DNA of 64,000 nt from Neobacillus sp. DY30 (GCF_030123065.1 NZ_CP126093.1:4036001-4100000); one strand, 5' to 3'. Shown: positions 1-8,696, counted from the first letter of the stretch. Made by a program: numbers and translations. Notes: generated from the sequence alone by a model not told the origin.

Positions 1-560
1 TTTTTAGTTGAAGCAAATAAAAATAACAAATTAGCTTCTGTAACCAATATCATAAAAAAAAGAGAAATAAAACGAACCACGGGATTCTTTTTTTCTAAAA
101 GAATGTTCCACCAATCACTAATATTAAAGTACAGAGGAATCAAAATTAATGTATATATGGTTCTCCACCAATTATGCTTATAAACCTTTAGCTTTAGAAA
201 TAGTAGTTCAACGAGTGAAAAATAAACGCCTCCAAGTAATATCTTTCCAATCAAGCCTATTTTTACAACAGTATAGAAAACAGCAGTAAAAGGTACAAAG
301 ATACCTTGAGATAAAATAGCACCAAAAACGTTGTCAAAGAAGTTCTTTTTCATTATTTTCGGTTTATAGGTATAAGCATGAAAAACATTTAAAACTACAT
401 ACTCTAACAAATAAGCAAATCCAATATCAGCCATTAATAGTGTGAATAATTGCTTTTTATTTTTGCTCTTGTAAAAAGAGTAGCCAAGCATGCTTGAATG
501 GATGATAAACAAAATAATAAAGGGTATTTTATTTTGTTTTTTTGGTTTTTTCATATACAT
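1..560 (-). CDS. Membrane protein, 3' part cut by window edge
   Basis: An open frame runs on the minus strand from an ATG at 560 (a second in-frame ATG lies at 554) to the left edge without a stop, giving about 186 residues of a longer protein. It begins MYMKKPKKQNK and then alternates hydrophobic stretches with short Lys-rich loops, so I see about four or five membrane segments. Frame integrity was checked codon by codon. A weak GGGA sequence lies just before 560. I do not recognise the family and assign no function. It is probably a separate transcript, because a terminator for ykuD lies between the two genes. Confidence 0.6.
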   Translation of the reverse strand, partial: MYMKKPKKQNKIPFIILFIIHSSMLGYSFYKSKNKKQLFTLLMADIGFAYLLEYVVLNVFHAYTYKPKIMKKNFFDNVFGAILSQGIFVPFTAVFYTVVKIGLIGKILLGGVYFSLVELLFLKLKVYKHNWWRTIYTLILIPLYFNISDWWNILLEKKNPVVRFISLFFMILVTEANLLFLFASTK

Positions 561-643
561 GTCCCATTTCATTCATGAGTTTATTGTTAGTATTTGAAAT
601 AAACCCCTTTTCATTCCACAATGGTATTGGATGCACTTCTTTT

Positions 644-692
644 AATAAAACGACTAAGGCTGATTATTTTATATAATCGACCTTAGTCGTTT
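644..692 (-). terminator. Intrinsic terminator after ykuD
   Basis: On the minus strand AAACGACTAAGG pairs with CCTTAGTCGTTT. The stem continues through CGATTA/TAATC and is followed by TTTTATT. It lies five bases after the ykuD stop codon. The plus-strand reading is also U-poor but symmetrical. Confidence 0.85.
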
Positions 693-696
693 ATTA

Positions 697-1191
697 TCAT
701 GGTCTAATGATTACCCTAGTGCCATTTGGAACCTTTTCGGCAAGTTGAAGTACATCCCGGTTATACATTCGCACACAACCATGTGAAACTGCTTTTCCTA
801 TTGAACTTGGATCATTCGTACCATGAATTCCGTACCCCTGTTTGGATAAAGACATCCACAAAACACCAAAAGGTCCACCTGGGTTCATTTGACGGTTAAC
901 AATCACAAATTCTCCAGTCGGTGTTCCTGTGAGCATTTTTCCTACAGCAATCGGATAGATTTTTTCAAGCCTGCCATTTCTGTATAGCGAAAGTCTCCTC
1001 TTCCCTATCGAAATTTGTATCGTATAGGGGATTGTATTTGGATCCGGCAGACCAGGGATTTGTATTTTTTGACCTACATATAATTGCTGATAATTAACCC
1101 CGGGATTGGCTGCATAAAGACTAGCGAGGCTTACCCGATAATCCAACGAGATTTGGTAAAGTGTATCGCCCCGCTTCACAATATGAATCAT
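697..1191 (-). CDS. ykuD: L,D-transpeptidase with LysM domain (YkuD)
   Basis: This is a 164-residue peptidoglycan cross-linking enzyme. The N-terminal LysM module (about residues 3-46, starting [14 protein letters not shown]) binds cell wall. The YkuD catalytic domain follows, with the [10 protein letters not shown]...SHGCVRM signature, in which the Cys is the nucleophile and the two His and Arg complete the site. Length and order match B. subtilis YkuD (164 aa). I chose the start at 1191 because AAAGGTGGGG lies about eight bases upstream; a longer upstream extension lacks a ribosome site. No signal peptide is evident, as in B. subtilis YkuD, which is a spore or cell-wall protein. Monocistronic, with its own terminator. 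Confidence 0.93.
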   Translation of the reverse strand: MIHIVKRGDTLYQISLDYRVSLASLYAANPGVNYQQLYVGQKIQIPGLPDPNTIPYTIQISIGKRRLSLYRNGRLEKIYPIAVGKMLTGTPTGEFVIVNRQMNPGGPFGVLWMSLSKQGYGIHGTNDPSSIGKAVSHGCVRMYNRDVLQLAEKVPNGTRVIIRP

Positions 1192-1249
1192 GTTGCTATC
1201 CCCACCTTTATTATTACTATATGTCGCGATATACAAAGCGTTGCCACAT

Positions 1250-1293
1250 AAAAAAGCTGCAGTCTGAACGATTAACGTCCGATTGCAGCTTTG
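1250..1293 (-). terminator. Intrinsic terminator after class V aminotransferase
   Basis: Minus-strand AAAGCTGCAATCGGACG pairs with CGTTCAGACTGCAGCTTT and is followed by a run of T. It lies directly downstream of the stop codon at 1300. Confidence 0.85.
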
Positions 1294-1299
1294 AAAAGA

Positions 1300-2808
1300 C
1301 TATTCATCCGCAAAACAAAAGAGTGCAGACATATCCTGGCGAGTATGCTTTATATAAAAATAATCATTTGTGGCCGCATCATACACATAATCTTTTTTCC
1401 AATCCTCAATATTACCCGCAATCTCCTTTATCGCCTTACTAAATAATTGAATTTCAGCATTAGTCATAATAGGGTGTAATGAAAACCTGACCCAGCCTGG
1501 CTTAGATGATAAGTCACCTAAATCAATTTGATGGGATATTTGTTTAGACTTGTTCTGATCAATATGCAGTAAATAATGACCATATGTTCCCGCACAAGAA
1601 CACCCGCCTCGAACCTGAATTCCATACCTGTCATTTAACAGCCGGACAATGAGATTGTAATGAATGTTTGGAATGGTAAATGAAACAATCCCGATTCGAT
1701 TTCGATGATGACCCTCTAATATATAAAGATTAGGAACATTCTCTAATCCAGTTAAAAGCAACTTTAGCTGTTCTTTTTCTCGCGCTAAAATCTTCTCGAT
1801 ACCCATTTGTTCCTTTAACCTTATACATAAGGCTGTTCGGATTGCCTGAAGAATGCCAGGTGTCCCTCCATCTTCCCGAACCTCAATGTCCTTAATGTAT
1901 TGATGTTCACCCCAGGGATTTGTCCAAGTTACCGTTCCTCCTCCGGGATGGTCCGGTACCTTACTTGTATACATTCGTTTATCAAATATTAAGACGCCGC
2001 TCGTACCAGGTCCACCTAAAAATTTATGTGGAGAAAACAGTATACCATCGAGTTTCTCCAGTGGGTCCTTCGGGTGCATATCAATTTTTACATAAGGAGC
2101 AGAGGCAGCAAAATCCACAATGCAAAGTCCCCCATGCTGATGCATGATTTTTGCCAGCTGATGATAGGGTGTTTGTATACCTGTAACGTTTGAACATGCA
2201 GTAAATGAGCCGATTTTCAAGGCTCTATCTTGATAGTGGAAAAGAAGTTGTTCAAGATGACTTATATCTACATATCCTTTACTGTCTGGTCTTATAATCT
2301 CAACATCTGCTAATGTCTCAAGCCATGAGGTTTGGTTGGAATGATGTTCCATATGGGTGAGAAAAACAACTGGCCGATCTCTTTCAGATAGCGTTATTTT
2401 GTCTTTCCATTGATCTGGGATTCTAATACCCAATAATCTTTGTAATTTATTCATGACAGACGTCATTCCAAAACCATCAAGAATCAGTGCGTCATTCTCA
2501 TCAGCATTTACATGTTCCTTAATGATTCTTCTTGATTGGTTATAAATTCCGGTCATCATTAAACTCGTAATATTGGATTCCGTATGTGTATTAGCCATAA
2601 ACGGACCAAATTCCTCCGAGATTTTTTGTTCAATTGGCCGAAATAATCTTCCACTTGCCGTCCAATCAGCATAAATAATCGATTTCTTTCCATAAGGTGA
2701 ATCAAATTCCTGATCAATGCCGATGATTCCAGACCGAAATTTAATAAAATATTCCTCAAGATTTTCAGGCAGTTGATAACACTTGCTTCCGATCCTTGCA
2801 GTAATCAT
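1300..2808 (-). CDS. Aminotransferase class V-fold PLP enzyme (cysteine desulfurase-like)
   Basis: This 502-residue protein belongs to the class V aminotransferase (NifS/CsdA-like) fold. The PLP-binding lysine is in FSPHKFLGGPGTSGVL. Other family landmarks are HMEHHSNQTSW, ACSNVTGIQTP and the Asp of GGLCIVDFAASAP that contacts the PLP ring. A Cys-rich RGGCSCAGTYG motif near residue 405 resembles the desulfurase cysteine loop, so a desulfurase or selenocysteine-lyase-like activity is possible, but the substrate cannot be read from sequence. The protein is about 100 residues longer than SufS/IscS. AGAGGTG precedes the ATG. No SUF or ISC neighbours are present; it stands alone between terminators. 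Confidence 0.8.
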   Translation of the reverse strand: MITARIGSKCYQLPENLEEYFIKFRSGIIGIDQEFDSPYGKKSIIYADWTASGRLFRPIEQKISEEFGPFMANTHTESNITSLMMTGIYNQSRRIIKEHVNADENDALILDGFGMTSVMNKLQRLLGIRIPDQWKDKITLSERDRPVVFLTHMEHHSNQTSWLETLADVEIIRPDSKGYVDISHLEQLLFHYQDRALKIGSFTACSNVTGIQTPYHQLAKIMHQHGGLCIVDFAASAPYVKIDMHPKDPLEKLDGILFSPHKFLGGPGTSGVLIFDKRMYTSKVPDHPGGGTVTWTNPWGEHQYIKDIEVREDGGTPGILQAIRTALCIRLKEQMGIEKILAREKEQLKLLLTGLENVPNLYILEGHHRNRIGIVSFTIPNIHYNLIVRLLNDRYGIQVRGGCSCAGTYGHYLLHIDQNKSKQISHQIDLGDLSSKPGWVRFSLHPIMTNAEIQLFSKAIKEIAGNIEDWKKDYVYDAATNDYFYIKHTRQDMSALFCFADE

Positions 2809-2888
2809 AATTCAGCACCTCTCATAAAAATCCTGCTAATTATGATATGCAAATATCCTTTCACTTGCCGACGATTCTCAAATAATGA

Positions 2889-2921
2889 TAAAAAAAGCCT
2901 AATCCATATGGATCAGACTAT
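2889..2921 (-). terminator. Intrinsic terminator
   Basis: Minus-strand AGTCTGATCC-ATAT-GGATTAGGCT (with G-U pairs) is followed by a T run. It ends the transcript of the small gene at 2930-3277. Confidence 0.75.
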
Positions 2922-2929
2922 AATACTAT

Positions 2930-3277
2930 TTATAAGCTTGTATTCTTGGATGATTCCTTGCGGTTTACTTCATCAATTTTTTGAACAAACATGTGAAAAA
3001 CTCGCTGCTTCTCTTCTAAGTCTTTTATATATTCCTTTAATTGATTATAACTTTCCTCAAACGGTTTATGATATCTTTGGCGTATACTTTCAATAATTTC
3101 CTCGTTCACTGTCGATTGAATGACTTGTTTAGTAATCCCGTATTTATAAGAATATACCTTTAATTCTTGTGCAACTTCTTCATATTCTTTATCAATTTCG
3201 GCAAGGACTACTGAGATATCTTCCTTCCACTCTTCTAAAGATTTCTGTAAATAAGATTTAACCATGGTATCTTCCAT
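2930..3277 (-). CDS. Small coiled-coil protein of unknown function
   Basis: A 115-residue, highly charged, almost entirely helical protein (EEWKEDISVVLAEIDKEYEE and later EYIKDLEEKQRVF show heptad-like spacing). It has no Cys and no membrane segment, so it is probably cytosolic. A GGGCGGG sequence precedes the ATG at 3277; a second in-frame Met four codons on is an alternative start. It is followed by a terminator and separated from the Spo0M-like gene by about 140 bases. Not recognised; coding is supported by the ribosome site, terminator and codon pattern only. Confidence 0.6.
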   Translation of the reverse strand: MEDTMVKSYLQKSLEEWKEDISVVLAEIDKEYEEVAQELKVYSYKYGITKQVIQSTVNEEIIESIRQRYHKPFEESYNQLKEYIKDLEEKQRVFHMFVQKIDEVNRKESSKNTSL

Positions 3278-3421
3278 TATTGCACCCGCCCTAATAAATT
3301 CTTAATAACTTTATTATACTGGTGAGTGATTACATATAGTTTTCTAGTAGTTTACAAAGCTTTATCAATAAATAGGATAATCTGCCGATTTACAATATGA
3401 AACTAGATTAATAGATATATA

Positions 3422-3847
3422 TTATGAGACAGCATCAATCATAATCGGGACATTTTGTGTAATGTTGTTCGCATTCCCAAGATCGATATTAATCATTAAA
3501 GAATATTGAAAGGTGTTGTGAATTTTTATTTCTTCAGGAACATCGATAAAGAACGAAATTTTCCCTGTCTGGTTAGGACTGCATTCCAGAGAACAGAAAA
3601 CGGAGTGACTATTTATTGTTTCTTCGATAAATGCCTTTGAGTCAACTCCCACAAGGTCAATATCATATCTTTTTATTTTATTTTTTAATAGTCCACCTGT
3701 AATCTCAATGGTGCCGTTTATGACGCTTCCAGCTTCGTAAACCTTTTTATCCAAATGAACCATTGTTTTAGGTAAACCAATTTTCAGTTTTGTTAAATAA
3801 TCTTTTAATGTCATTTTTTTCTTCACCTGTTCCCTAAAAATAGGCAT
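3422..3847 (-). CDS. Spo0M-like (arrestin-fold) protein under c-di-AMP riboswitch
   Basis: A protein of about 141 residues. From residue 12 it reads like the N-terminal arrestin-like beta-sandwich of Spo0M: KIGLPKTMVHLDKKVYEAG, then a G-x-I-x-G-x-I-E-I-T-G-G stretch, then alternating beta strands to the end. Spo0M proteins are about 250 residues, so this is a one-domain version. GGAGGG lies nine bases before the ATG at 3847; an alternative ATG at 3814 has AGGTGA before it. The coding region sits directly after a c-di-AMP riboswitch on the same strand, which suggests control by cell-wall or osmotic state. The family call is from pattern and is tentative; the gene itself is convincing. Confidence 0.55.
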   Translation of the reverse strand: MPIFREQVKKKMTLKDYLTKLKIGLPKTMVHLDKKVYEAGSVINGTIEITGGLLKNKIKRYDIDLVGVDSKAFIEETINSHSVFCSLECSPNQTGKISFFIDVPEEIKIHNTFQYSLMINIDLGNANNITQNVPIMIDAVS

Positions 3848-3938
3848 AATAAAAGACCCTCCATATAGTAAAGCTGCTTCATATGTTCCTAAAAACAAAA
3901 AAGCCCCTGTACTTGGCGGTCTATTGACCTCCTTCGCT

Positions 3939-4092
3939 TTAGCCGACGAAGTTAGCTGACGGGTAGGATGGCGAAAGATAAATCCTCATCCTTTCTACTT
4001 AGTAGAATTAACCCCAATGTAATTGGTTCCTCCGTACCCATAAAGGATGGGTTTTGGCCGATATATTTAAGTATTGTTGATTATGAGGCTAA
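3939..4092 (-). promoter_or_regulatory. Cyclic di-AMP (ydaO/yuaA-type) riboswitch
   Basis: Read on the minus strand, this leader contains the conserved ydaO core blocks in order: GGGTACGGAGGAACCAATTA, then TTGGGGTTAATTCT, then TACCCGTCAGCTAACTTCGT. The closing helix P1 is a perfect TTAGCC (4087-4092) with GGCTAA (3939-3944). These blocks match the ydaO aptamers I remember from Thermoanaerobacter crystal structures (ACGGAGGAACC, GGGGUUAAUC, CCCGACAGCUAACU). A promoter lies 50 bases upstream and a U-rich tract (CTTTTTTGTTTTT, about 3889-3902) follows, consistent with a transcription-terminating expression platform. I could not fold that platform with confidence. c-di-AMP normally switches such RNAs off. 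Confidence 0.92.
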
Positions 4093-4144
4093 TTTTATCC
4101 TCAACCTGTTCGATTGTAAAGAGTGATATTTTTTTAAATTAACC

Positions 4145-4173
4145 GTATTAGCCTCATTTTTAAGCAAAAACAA
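4145..4173 (-). promoter_or_regulatory. SigA-type promoter of the c-di-AMP riboswitch transcript
   Basis: Minus-strand TTGTTT (4168-4173), 17-base spacer, TAATAC (4145-4150). The expected start near 4138 leaves about 46 bases before helix P1 of the riboswitch. Confidence 0.6.
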
Positions 4174-4252
4174 TCAATTATCTATTGTTTGCTCATGAAT
4201 CATCTGTATTTAATGCTTATGTGCCTTTTTTCAATGAATAGCCATAATTCCT

Positions 4253-4981
4253 TTATTTTATCATCTTAGCAAACTCATCTATAGTGGTAGAATACTTTAC
4301 ATATATTCGCGGTAAGTAATATAACTCGTCTTTAATCCCCTTATTTGTATAGATTTCTGGTGTTGTTGTCAATCCAAAAGAATAATACTTTTTCGTTTCG
4401 GTAGCAGCACGTTCATTAACGTTTCCATATGGATAAGCTAGCGCAATAACAGGTTTTCCGGTTATTTTTTCAATTTTTTCTTTTGACCCTTTTAATTCAT
4501 ATTCAAGATTATCTGTCTTAGTCAAATCGGGATGTGTAGCAGTGTGGGACTGAACAGAAATCGTACCAGACTCGGCCATGACTTTTAAATCAATTCGGGA
4601 TAATCGGTTAGAATAACCTATAAAATCAGAAATAACAAAGAAGGTAGCTGTTGGTTTAAATTTATCATCCTTTAGTTTTTGGAGTATCTCAAACGCATTT
4701 TGATTATTCTTGTAGCCATCATCAAATGTAATAAAAATAGGTTTGTTTACCTTACCAATATCTTTCCAACGTTCAAATGTTAATAATGTATATCCATTAT
4801 TTTTCAAATAAACCATTTGCTTTTCAAAATTCTCTGGTGTTACAAATAACTCTTTTGAGCCTTGCCCTTTATACTCATCGATTGAATGGTAAATTAAAAT
4901 TGGAACCTTTTGCTGTGCCAGAGCATACCCCGGAATGCTAATGAATAACAGAAAAAAGATTATAATTCTTAACATAATCAT
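4253..4981 (-). CDS. Secreted polysaccharide deacetylase (NodB domain)
   Basis: A protein of about 242 residues. An N-terminal signal or anchor segment (LRIIIFFLLFISIPGYALA, cleavage likely after ALA) is followed by a NodB/CE4 deacetylase domain. The metal- and catalysis-related motifs are TFDDGYKNN (Asp-Asp), SHTATHPDL (H-x4-H) and LAYPYGN. It probably removes acetyl groups from a cell-wall or exopolysaccharide outside the membrane. The start at 4981 is preceded by AGGGGAG four bases away; Met at 4975 is an alternative with better spacing. It does not appear to be under the riboswitch, which lies downstream of it. Confidence 0.85.
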   Translation of the reverse strand: MIMLRIIIFFLLFISIPGYALAQQKVPILIYHSIDEYKGQGSKELFVTPENFEKQMVYLKNNGYTLLTFERWKDIGKVNKPIFITFDDGYKNNQNAFEILQKLKDDKFKPTATFFVISDFIGYSNRLSRIDLKVMAESGTISVQSHTATHPDLTKTDNLEYELKGSKEKIEKITGKPVIALAYPYGNVNERAATETKKYYSFGLTTTPEIYTNKGIKDELYYLPRIYVKYSTTIDEFAKMIK

Positions 4982-5091
4982 TGGACTCCCCTTTATTGTC
5001 GATGTTATCTCGTCTATTATTCCCACTAATATTTTATCTACAAGTTATTAATGTTAAACTAAGACCACATACCACACAAAGGAGCAATGAA

Positions 5092-5880
5092 ATGTCTGAG
5101 TACAAGATTTTATTTTTAGATATAGATGGAACCATCATCATGCCGGATGATTCCATTGATGAAACAACAATCTTAGCAATTCGGCAGGTACAAGAAAAAG
5201 GAATAGAGGTTTTTCTAGCAACGGGAAGACCATTACATGAAATCAGGGACCTTGCTGATAAGTTAAAGGTAACCTCGCTTATTGGATATAATGGTGCTTT
5301 TGCCATTTACCAAGGGAAGGACCTTTTCCAGGAACCGATGAAAAAGGAAAGCGTAAAACAATTTTTAGACATAGCGAAACAAAATCAACATGAGCTTGTT
5401 TTGTATACGAAGGACGAAAATATTTTTACAGACCTAGACGCTGAGTGTGTGAAAGAATTTATCGTGAAATTCCATCTACATAAAAACGCAACCTATATAT
5501 CTGCAAAGGATTATGAGATTCTAGGAATGACCTTGATAAACGTAGAATCTAATGATACAGCTTTATATAATATTGAAGATCAAATTCATTTATCCCAAGT
5601 AAATCTTGAAGGAATGCGTCACTGTTATGATGTTATTAGAGACAGAGTCAATAAAGGGTTTGCCGTTCAATTTGTACTCAAGCACCTTGGTCTTTCGAAA
5701 GAACATGCAATTGCTTTTGGTGACGGTTTAAATGATAAAGAAATGCTTATGAGTGTTGGTGAAGGATTTGCTATGGGTAATGGCCATCCTGATCTCTTTC
5801 AATATGCGAAGCATAAAACGACAACCGTAAATAATTCAGGAATTTATAACGGGTTAAAATCGCTGGGTATTGTTGAATAA
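5092..5880 (+). CDS. Cof-type HAD-IIB family phosphatase
   Basis: A 262-residue cytosolic phosphatase of the Cof/YidA group. HAD motif I is FLDIDGTI (nucleophile Asp and acid/base Asp), motif II is the Thr of LATGRP, and the motif IV region is AFGDGLNDKEML. The cap domain lies between, as expected for subclass IIB. Substrates in this family are sugar phosphates, FMN or PLP and cannot be told apart here. The start at 5092 follows AAAGGAG with seven-base spacing; upstream in-frame codons overlap the opposite-strand gene and lack a site. A strong terminator follows. Confidence 0.88.
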   Translation: MSEYKILFLDIDGTIIMPDDSIDETTILAIRQVQEKGIEVFLATGRPLHEIRDLADKLKVTSLIGYNGAFAIYQGKDLFQEPMKKESVKQFLDIAKQNQHELVLYTKDENIFTDLDAECVKEFIVKFHLHKNATYISAKDYEILGMTLINVESNDTALYNIEDQIHLSQVNLEGMRHCYDVIRDRVNKGFAVQFVLKHLGLSKEHAIAFGDGLNDKEMLMSVGEGFAMGNGHPDLFQYAKHKTTTVNNSGIYNGLKSLGIVE

Positions 5881-5882
5881 AC

Positions 5883-5912
5883 ATAAGCTGTGCATTACGC
5901 ACAGCTTTTTTT
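5883..5912 (+). terminator. Intrinsic terminator
   Basis: AAGCTGTGC-ATTAC-GCACAGCTT followed by T7, three bases after the HAD gene stop. Confidence 0.93.
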
Positions 5913-6051
5913 GCATGAATTTGTTGGTATTTCGTGGTATACGTCTTGTTTTGATAGCTTTTGTCACCCTGCAGGAAAATGAGGTGCTTTATAGAGAATT
6001 TACTATCTAAAGCTGTTTTACGTAAATTAGATAGAAGGGATTTGAACACTT

Positions 6052-7047
6052 ATGAGAACTTTCACATTAAAGGAAGTTTCCAAAAAAATAAATGTTAAAC
6101 CTGCTACATTGAAGAAATGGGAAGAAGAACTTGAAGAATTTTTAGATATTCCCCGAACGAAACAAGGCGCCAGAATTTATTCACAAGTAGAAATAGATTT
6201 ACTTTTAGAAATTAAGGAACTGCACGATATGAAACTAAATACAACGATGATTTTACAATCCTTACGTGGTGAAACTGATATTGAAAAAGTAATCGCTGAA
6301 CTGGGTGAAGAAATTAACTTACCAGATGAAATCGTTGCGGAAATGAATGATGAAGGTTCCGAATCAGAAGAAAAAGTTTCTGAACTTTCAGTAGATATCT
6401 CAGAATTTGAAGTAGAATTGGCTGAACCAGAAACCCAAGAGTTGGCAATTGCACCTCAAGAAGTAACGCCTGTTACGAATGAGGAACTTGCGATTAAGAC
6501 TGCCGATGAATTTTTCGATGCCATGAATCAATATAAACAAACTTTCCTCAATGAAGTAAAAGAGGAAATAAGGAGTGTTCTCAGAAAAGAAGTAGTTGAA
6601 GAGGTTAAAAAGGAAATTGCGGATGGCGCACATTATACCGTAAATACGATTTCAGAATCGATTAATAAGTCTACAGAAACTACAAAAGCTGAGTTTCAAC
6701 ATTTATCAGGACATCTTGAAAAAAACGCGGAACAGACGACCGAGAGACTGCTTTATTTATCTAAAAGTATTGCCAATGCCTCTCACGAAACTTCAGAAGA
6801 GATTTATACACTTTCGAAGCAATTATCTCAATCTACAGAAGAACTAGCTCATTACGTAGATATTACAAATACGGAAATCTATAACCTGTCGGAAGCGATT
6901 GAAATCGACCGTTTAGAGCGTGGAAAAGAACGGGATCAATTCCGCTATGAAATTACACAAAGAGAGGCTGCCTTTCAGGATTTGTTAACAAGTTTTCGAG
7001 ATGTAGCTGCCGCAAAAGAAAAAAAATGGTGGAAATTCTGGGAGTAA
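6052..7047 (+). CDS. MerR-type HTH protein with long coiled coil and aromatic tail (RacA-like)
   Basis: A 331-residue protein. Residues 1-70 form a MerR-like winged helix (TLKEVSKKINVKPATLKKWE ... GARIYSQVEIDLLLEIKEL). An acidic linker (about 85-150) leads to a long heptad-rich helix region (150-310) resembling chemoreceptor or apolipoprotein-like coils. The last residues, KEKKWWKFWE, form a short basic-aromatic amphipathic tail that could touch membrane. Residues around the HTH and the overall plan match RacA, which follows immediately. In Bacillus such proteins are annotated as MerR-like or DUF3967; the function is unknown to me. No MerR effector domain is present, so a chromosome- or membrane-organising role is more likely than gene regulation. 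Confidence 0.75.
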   Translation: MRTFTLKEVSKKINVKPATLKKWEEELEEFLDIPRTKQGARIYSQVEIDLLLEIKELHDMKLNTTMILQSLRGETDIEKVIAELGEEINLPDEIVAEMNDEGSESEEKVSELSVDISEFEVELAEPETQELAIAPQEVTPVTNEELAIKTADEFFDAMNQYKQTFLNEVKEEIRSVLRKEVVEEVKKEIADGAHYTVNTISESINKSTETTKAEFQHLSGHLEKNAEQTTERLLYLSKSIANASHETSEEIYTLSKQLSQSTEELAHYVDITNTEIYNLSEAIEIDRLERGKERDQFRYEITQREAAFQDLLTSFRDVAAAKEKKWWKFWE

Positions 7048-7099
7048 TAAGTAAAGACGCTTGCTGTTATTGTCAAATTTTCTAGCGGGGGGAATGATG

Positions 7100-7624
7100 A
7101 TGAATACAAACCAAGTTGCAAAATTATTAGGGGTTTCAGCTAGTACCATTCAACGATGGGTAAAACAATTAGAACTTCCAATGGAGCGAAATGAACGAGG
7201 ACACTATCATTTTAATAATGAGGATATTGACCTTCTAAAAAATATTCAGACGCAAATCCAAAATGGAACCATGCTTCAAGAAATCGCTCCAGTACAAGAA
7301 AAGAAAGTTAGGAAAGGAACAGTAAAAGCGATTGAAAGCAATTCTGAGCTTGAAAGATTGTATTCGATTGTCAGTGATTTAGAAGCAAAGGTAAATTCTA
7401 AGGCAGACTCTGTGGCCTCCTATCAGCTCCTGCAGCACCGTCGAGAAATAGAAGAATTACAAAGTCAAGTTGTAAACTTAACAAAACAAGTGGAATCACT
7501 GCAATCACAGCTGCAAGAGGTTAAAAAATCCACATTGCCAGAGAAACCACTAATATTAGAGCAAGGTAAACTTAATAGAAAAAAGAAGAACTTCGTTAGT
7601 TCCCTATTTGGATTTTTAGGGTAA
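7100..7624 (+). CDS. racA: Chromosome-anchoring protein RacA
   Basis: A 174-residue homologue of B. subtilis RacA (184 aa), which links centromere-like ram sites near oriC to DivIVA at the pole during axial filament formation. The HTH is NTNQVAKLLGVSASTIQRWV; a central helix and a coiled coil (about 110-155, EIEELQSQVVNLTKQVESLQ) follow, and a basic tail KKKNFVSSLFGFLG ends the protein. The start was set at the third of three consecutive ATG codons (7100), seven bases after GGGGGG; 7094 and 7097 are alternatives. It lies 52 bases after the RacA-like gene, so the two are probably co-transcribed. Confidence 0.8.
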   Translation: MNTNQVAKLLGVSASTIQRWVKQLELPMERNERGHYHFNNEDIDLLKNIQTQIQNGTMLQEIAPVQEKKVRKGTVKAIESNSELERLYSIVSDLEAKVNSKADSVASYQLLQHRREIEELQSQVVNLTKQVESLQSQLQEVKKSTLPEKPLILEQGKLNRKKKNFVSSLFGFLG

Positions 7625-7676
7625 TTAGAAAAGCTTCAGTACCTAAGCCGCTGAAACTAGACAATTCTAAAATATA

Positions 7677-7712
7677 AAGCCGAATGTGTTTAAAACACAT
7701 TCGGCTTTATAT
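7677..7712. terminator. Bidirectional terminator between racA and acyltransferase
   Basis: AAGCCGAATGTGTTT and AAACACATTCGGCTT form a 15-bp stem with T-rich flanks on both strands, shared by two convergent genes. Confidence 0.92.
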
Positions 7713-8681
7713 TTTCAACTCGACAAGCGGCTGAGTATATTTTTTTATCATATAGCTCCCCAGAACAATACAAACCACAAAGGAGAAAGTGATTAAGAAA
7801 ATATAATTTTCTGAGATGGCATTCGGTAAAATGGCTTGAATCGATTTAATAATAAACCCATGAAATAAGTAAACATAAAGTGTCCGTTCACCTATTTTCG
7901 TTATCCGATATTGATTAGACGGTATTAAAGGCAAAAAGCCAAACACTACAATTAGTGTTAAACCATATTGCATTGCACGCAGTAATCCATCACTAAGCTG
8001 CATACCGCCCATATGTTCATAGGAGGTGTCTCCTAGAAGCCATGGGACAGCGTCTTGTGGAAAACTAAAACCAAAAAATAGAAATGTCATCAAGATAATG
8101 ACTACTCCAGCCGGTACCGCAAATTTTGCTCCAATGATACGTTTTATATGGTCCCCTTTTAATAAGAAGCCTAATAAGAAATAGGGAAAGAAAACAAACG
8201 TCCGAGAAATACTCATAAAACTGCCTGCATTTTCAACATAACCAACTGCGACTCCAAGTATCACGGCAATCAACAATCCAGCCCATTTTAATCTTGCAAA
8301 CACATAAAGTAATAAATTCCAAAAGAATAAACTTAATAAAAACCACAATGACCAATGTGGCTGAAATAAATCAAATTCAAGTGTTTTTTCTTTTCCAACT
8401 AGAAAGTAAAAAATCGAATAAATGATTTGAAACACAAAATAGGGTATCAAGATTTTTTGAACAGTCTTAAGCAAATAACCTTTCTTCTTATATCCTTTAG
8501 CGAAATAGCCAGATATCATAATAAATGCCGGCATATGAAAAAGAAAAATCACTGTATATAAAGTAAATAAAACTTTATCCTGTTCCTTATACGGGCTAAT
8601 CATATGCCCAAAAACAACAAGAAAAATTAATATAAACTTGGCATTATCAAAATATTTACTTCTGCTTGCTTCAGAAGCCAT
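7707..8681 (-). CDS. Acyltransferase 3 family membrane protein
   Basis: A 324-residue integral membrane protein of the acyltransferase-3 (OafA/YrhL/NolL) family with about ten hydrophobic segments. The family hallmark near the start is FDNAKFILIFLVVFGHM, in which the His is the likely catalytic residue; the end has YLFHGFII. Members transfer acetyl or succinyl groups to exported glycans. The start at 8681 follows AGGGGGG; the preceding TTG codon overlaps that site and is rejected. Convergent with racA. Which glycan it modifies is not visible; the peptidoglycan/LTA genes in the window are not adjacent. Confidence 0.8.
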   Translation of the reverse strand: MASEASRSKYFDNAKFILIFLVVFGHMISPYKEQDKVLFTLYTVIFLFHMPAFIMISGYFAKGYKKKGYLLKTVQKILIPYFVFQIIYSIFYFLVGKEKTLEFDLFQPHWSLWFLLSLFFWNLLLYVFARLKWAGLLIAVILGVAVGYVENAGSFMSISRTFVFFPYFLLGFLLKGDHIKRIIGAKFAVPAGVVIILMTFLFFGFSFPQDAVPWLLGDTSYEHMGGMQLSDGLLRAMQYGLTLIVVFGFLPLIPSNQYRITKIGERTLYVYLFHGFIIKSIQAILPNAISENYIFLITFSFVVCIVLGSYMIKKYTQPLVELKI

Positions 8682-8696
8682 CCTATCCCCCCTCAA

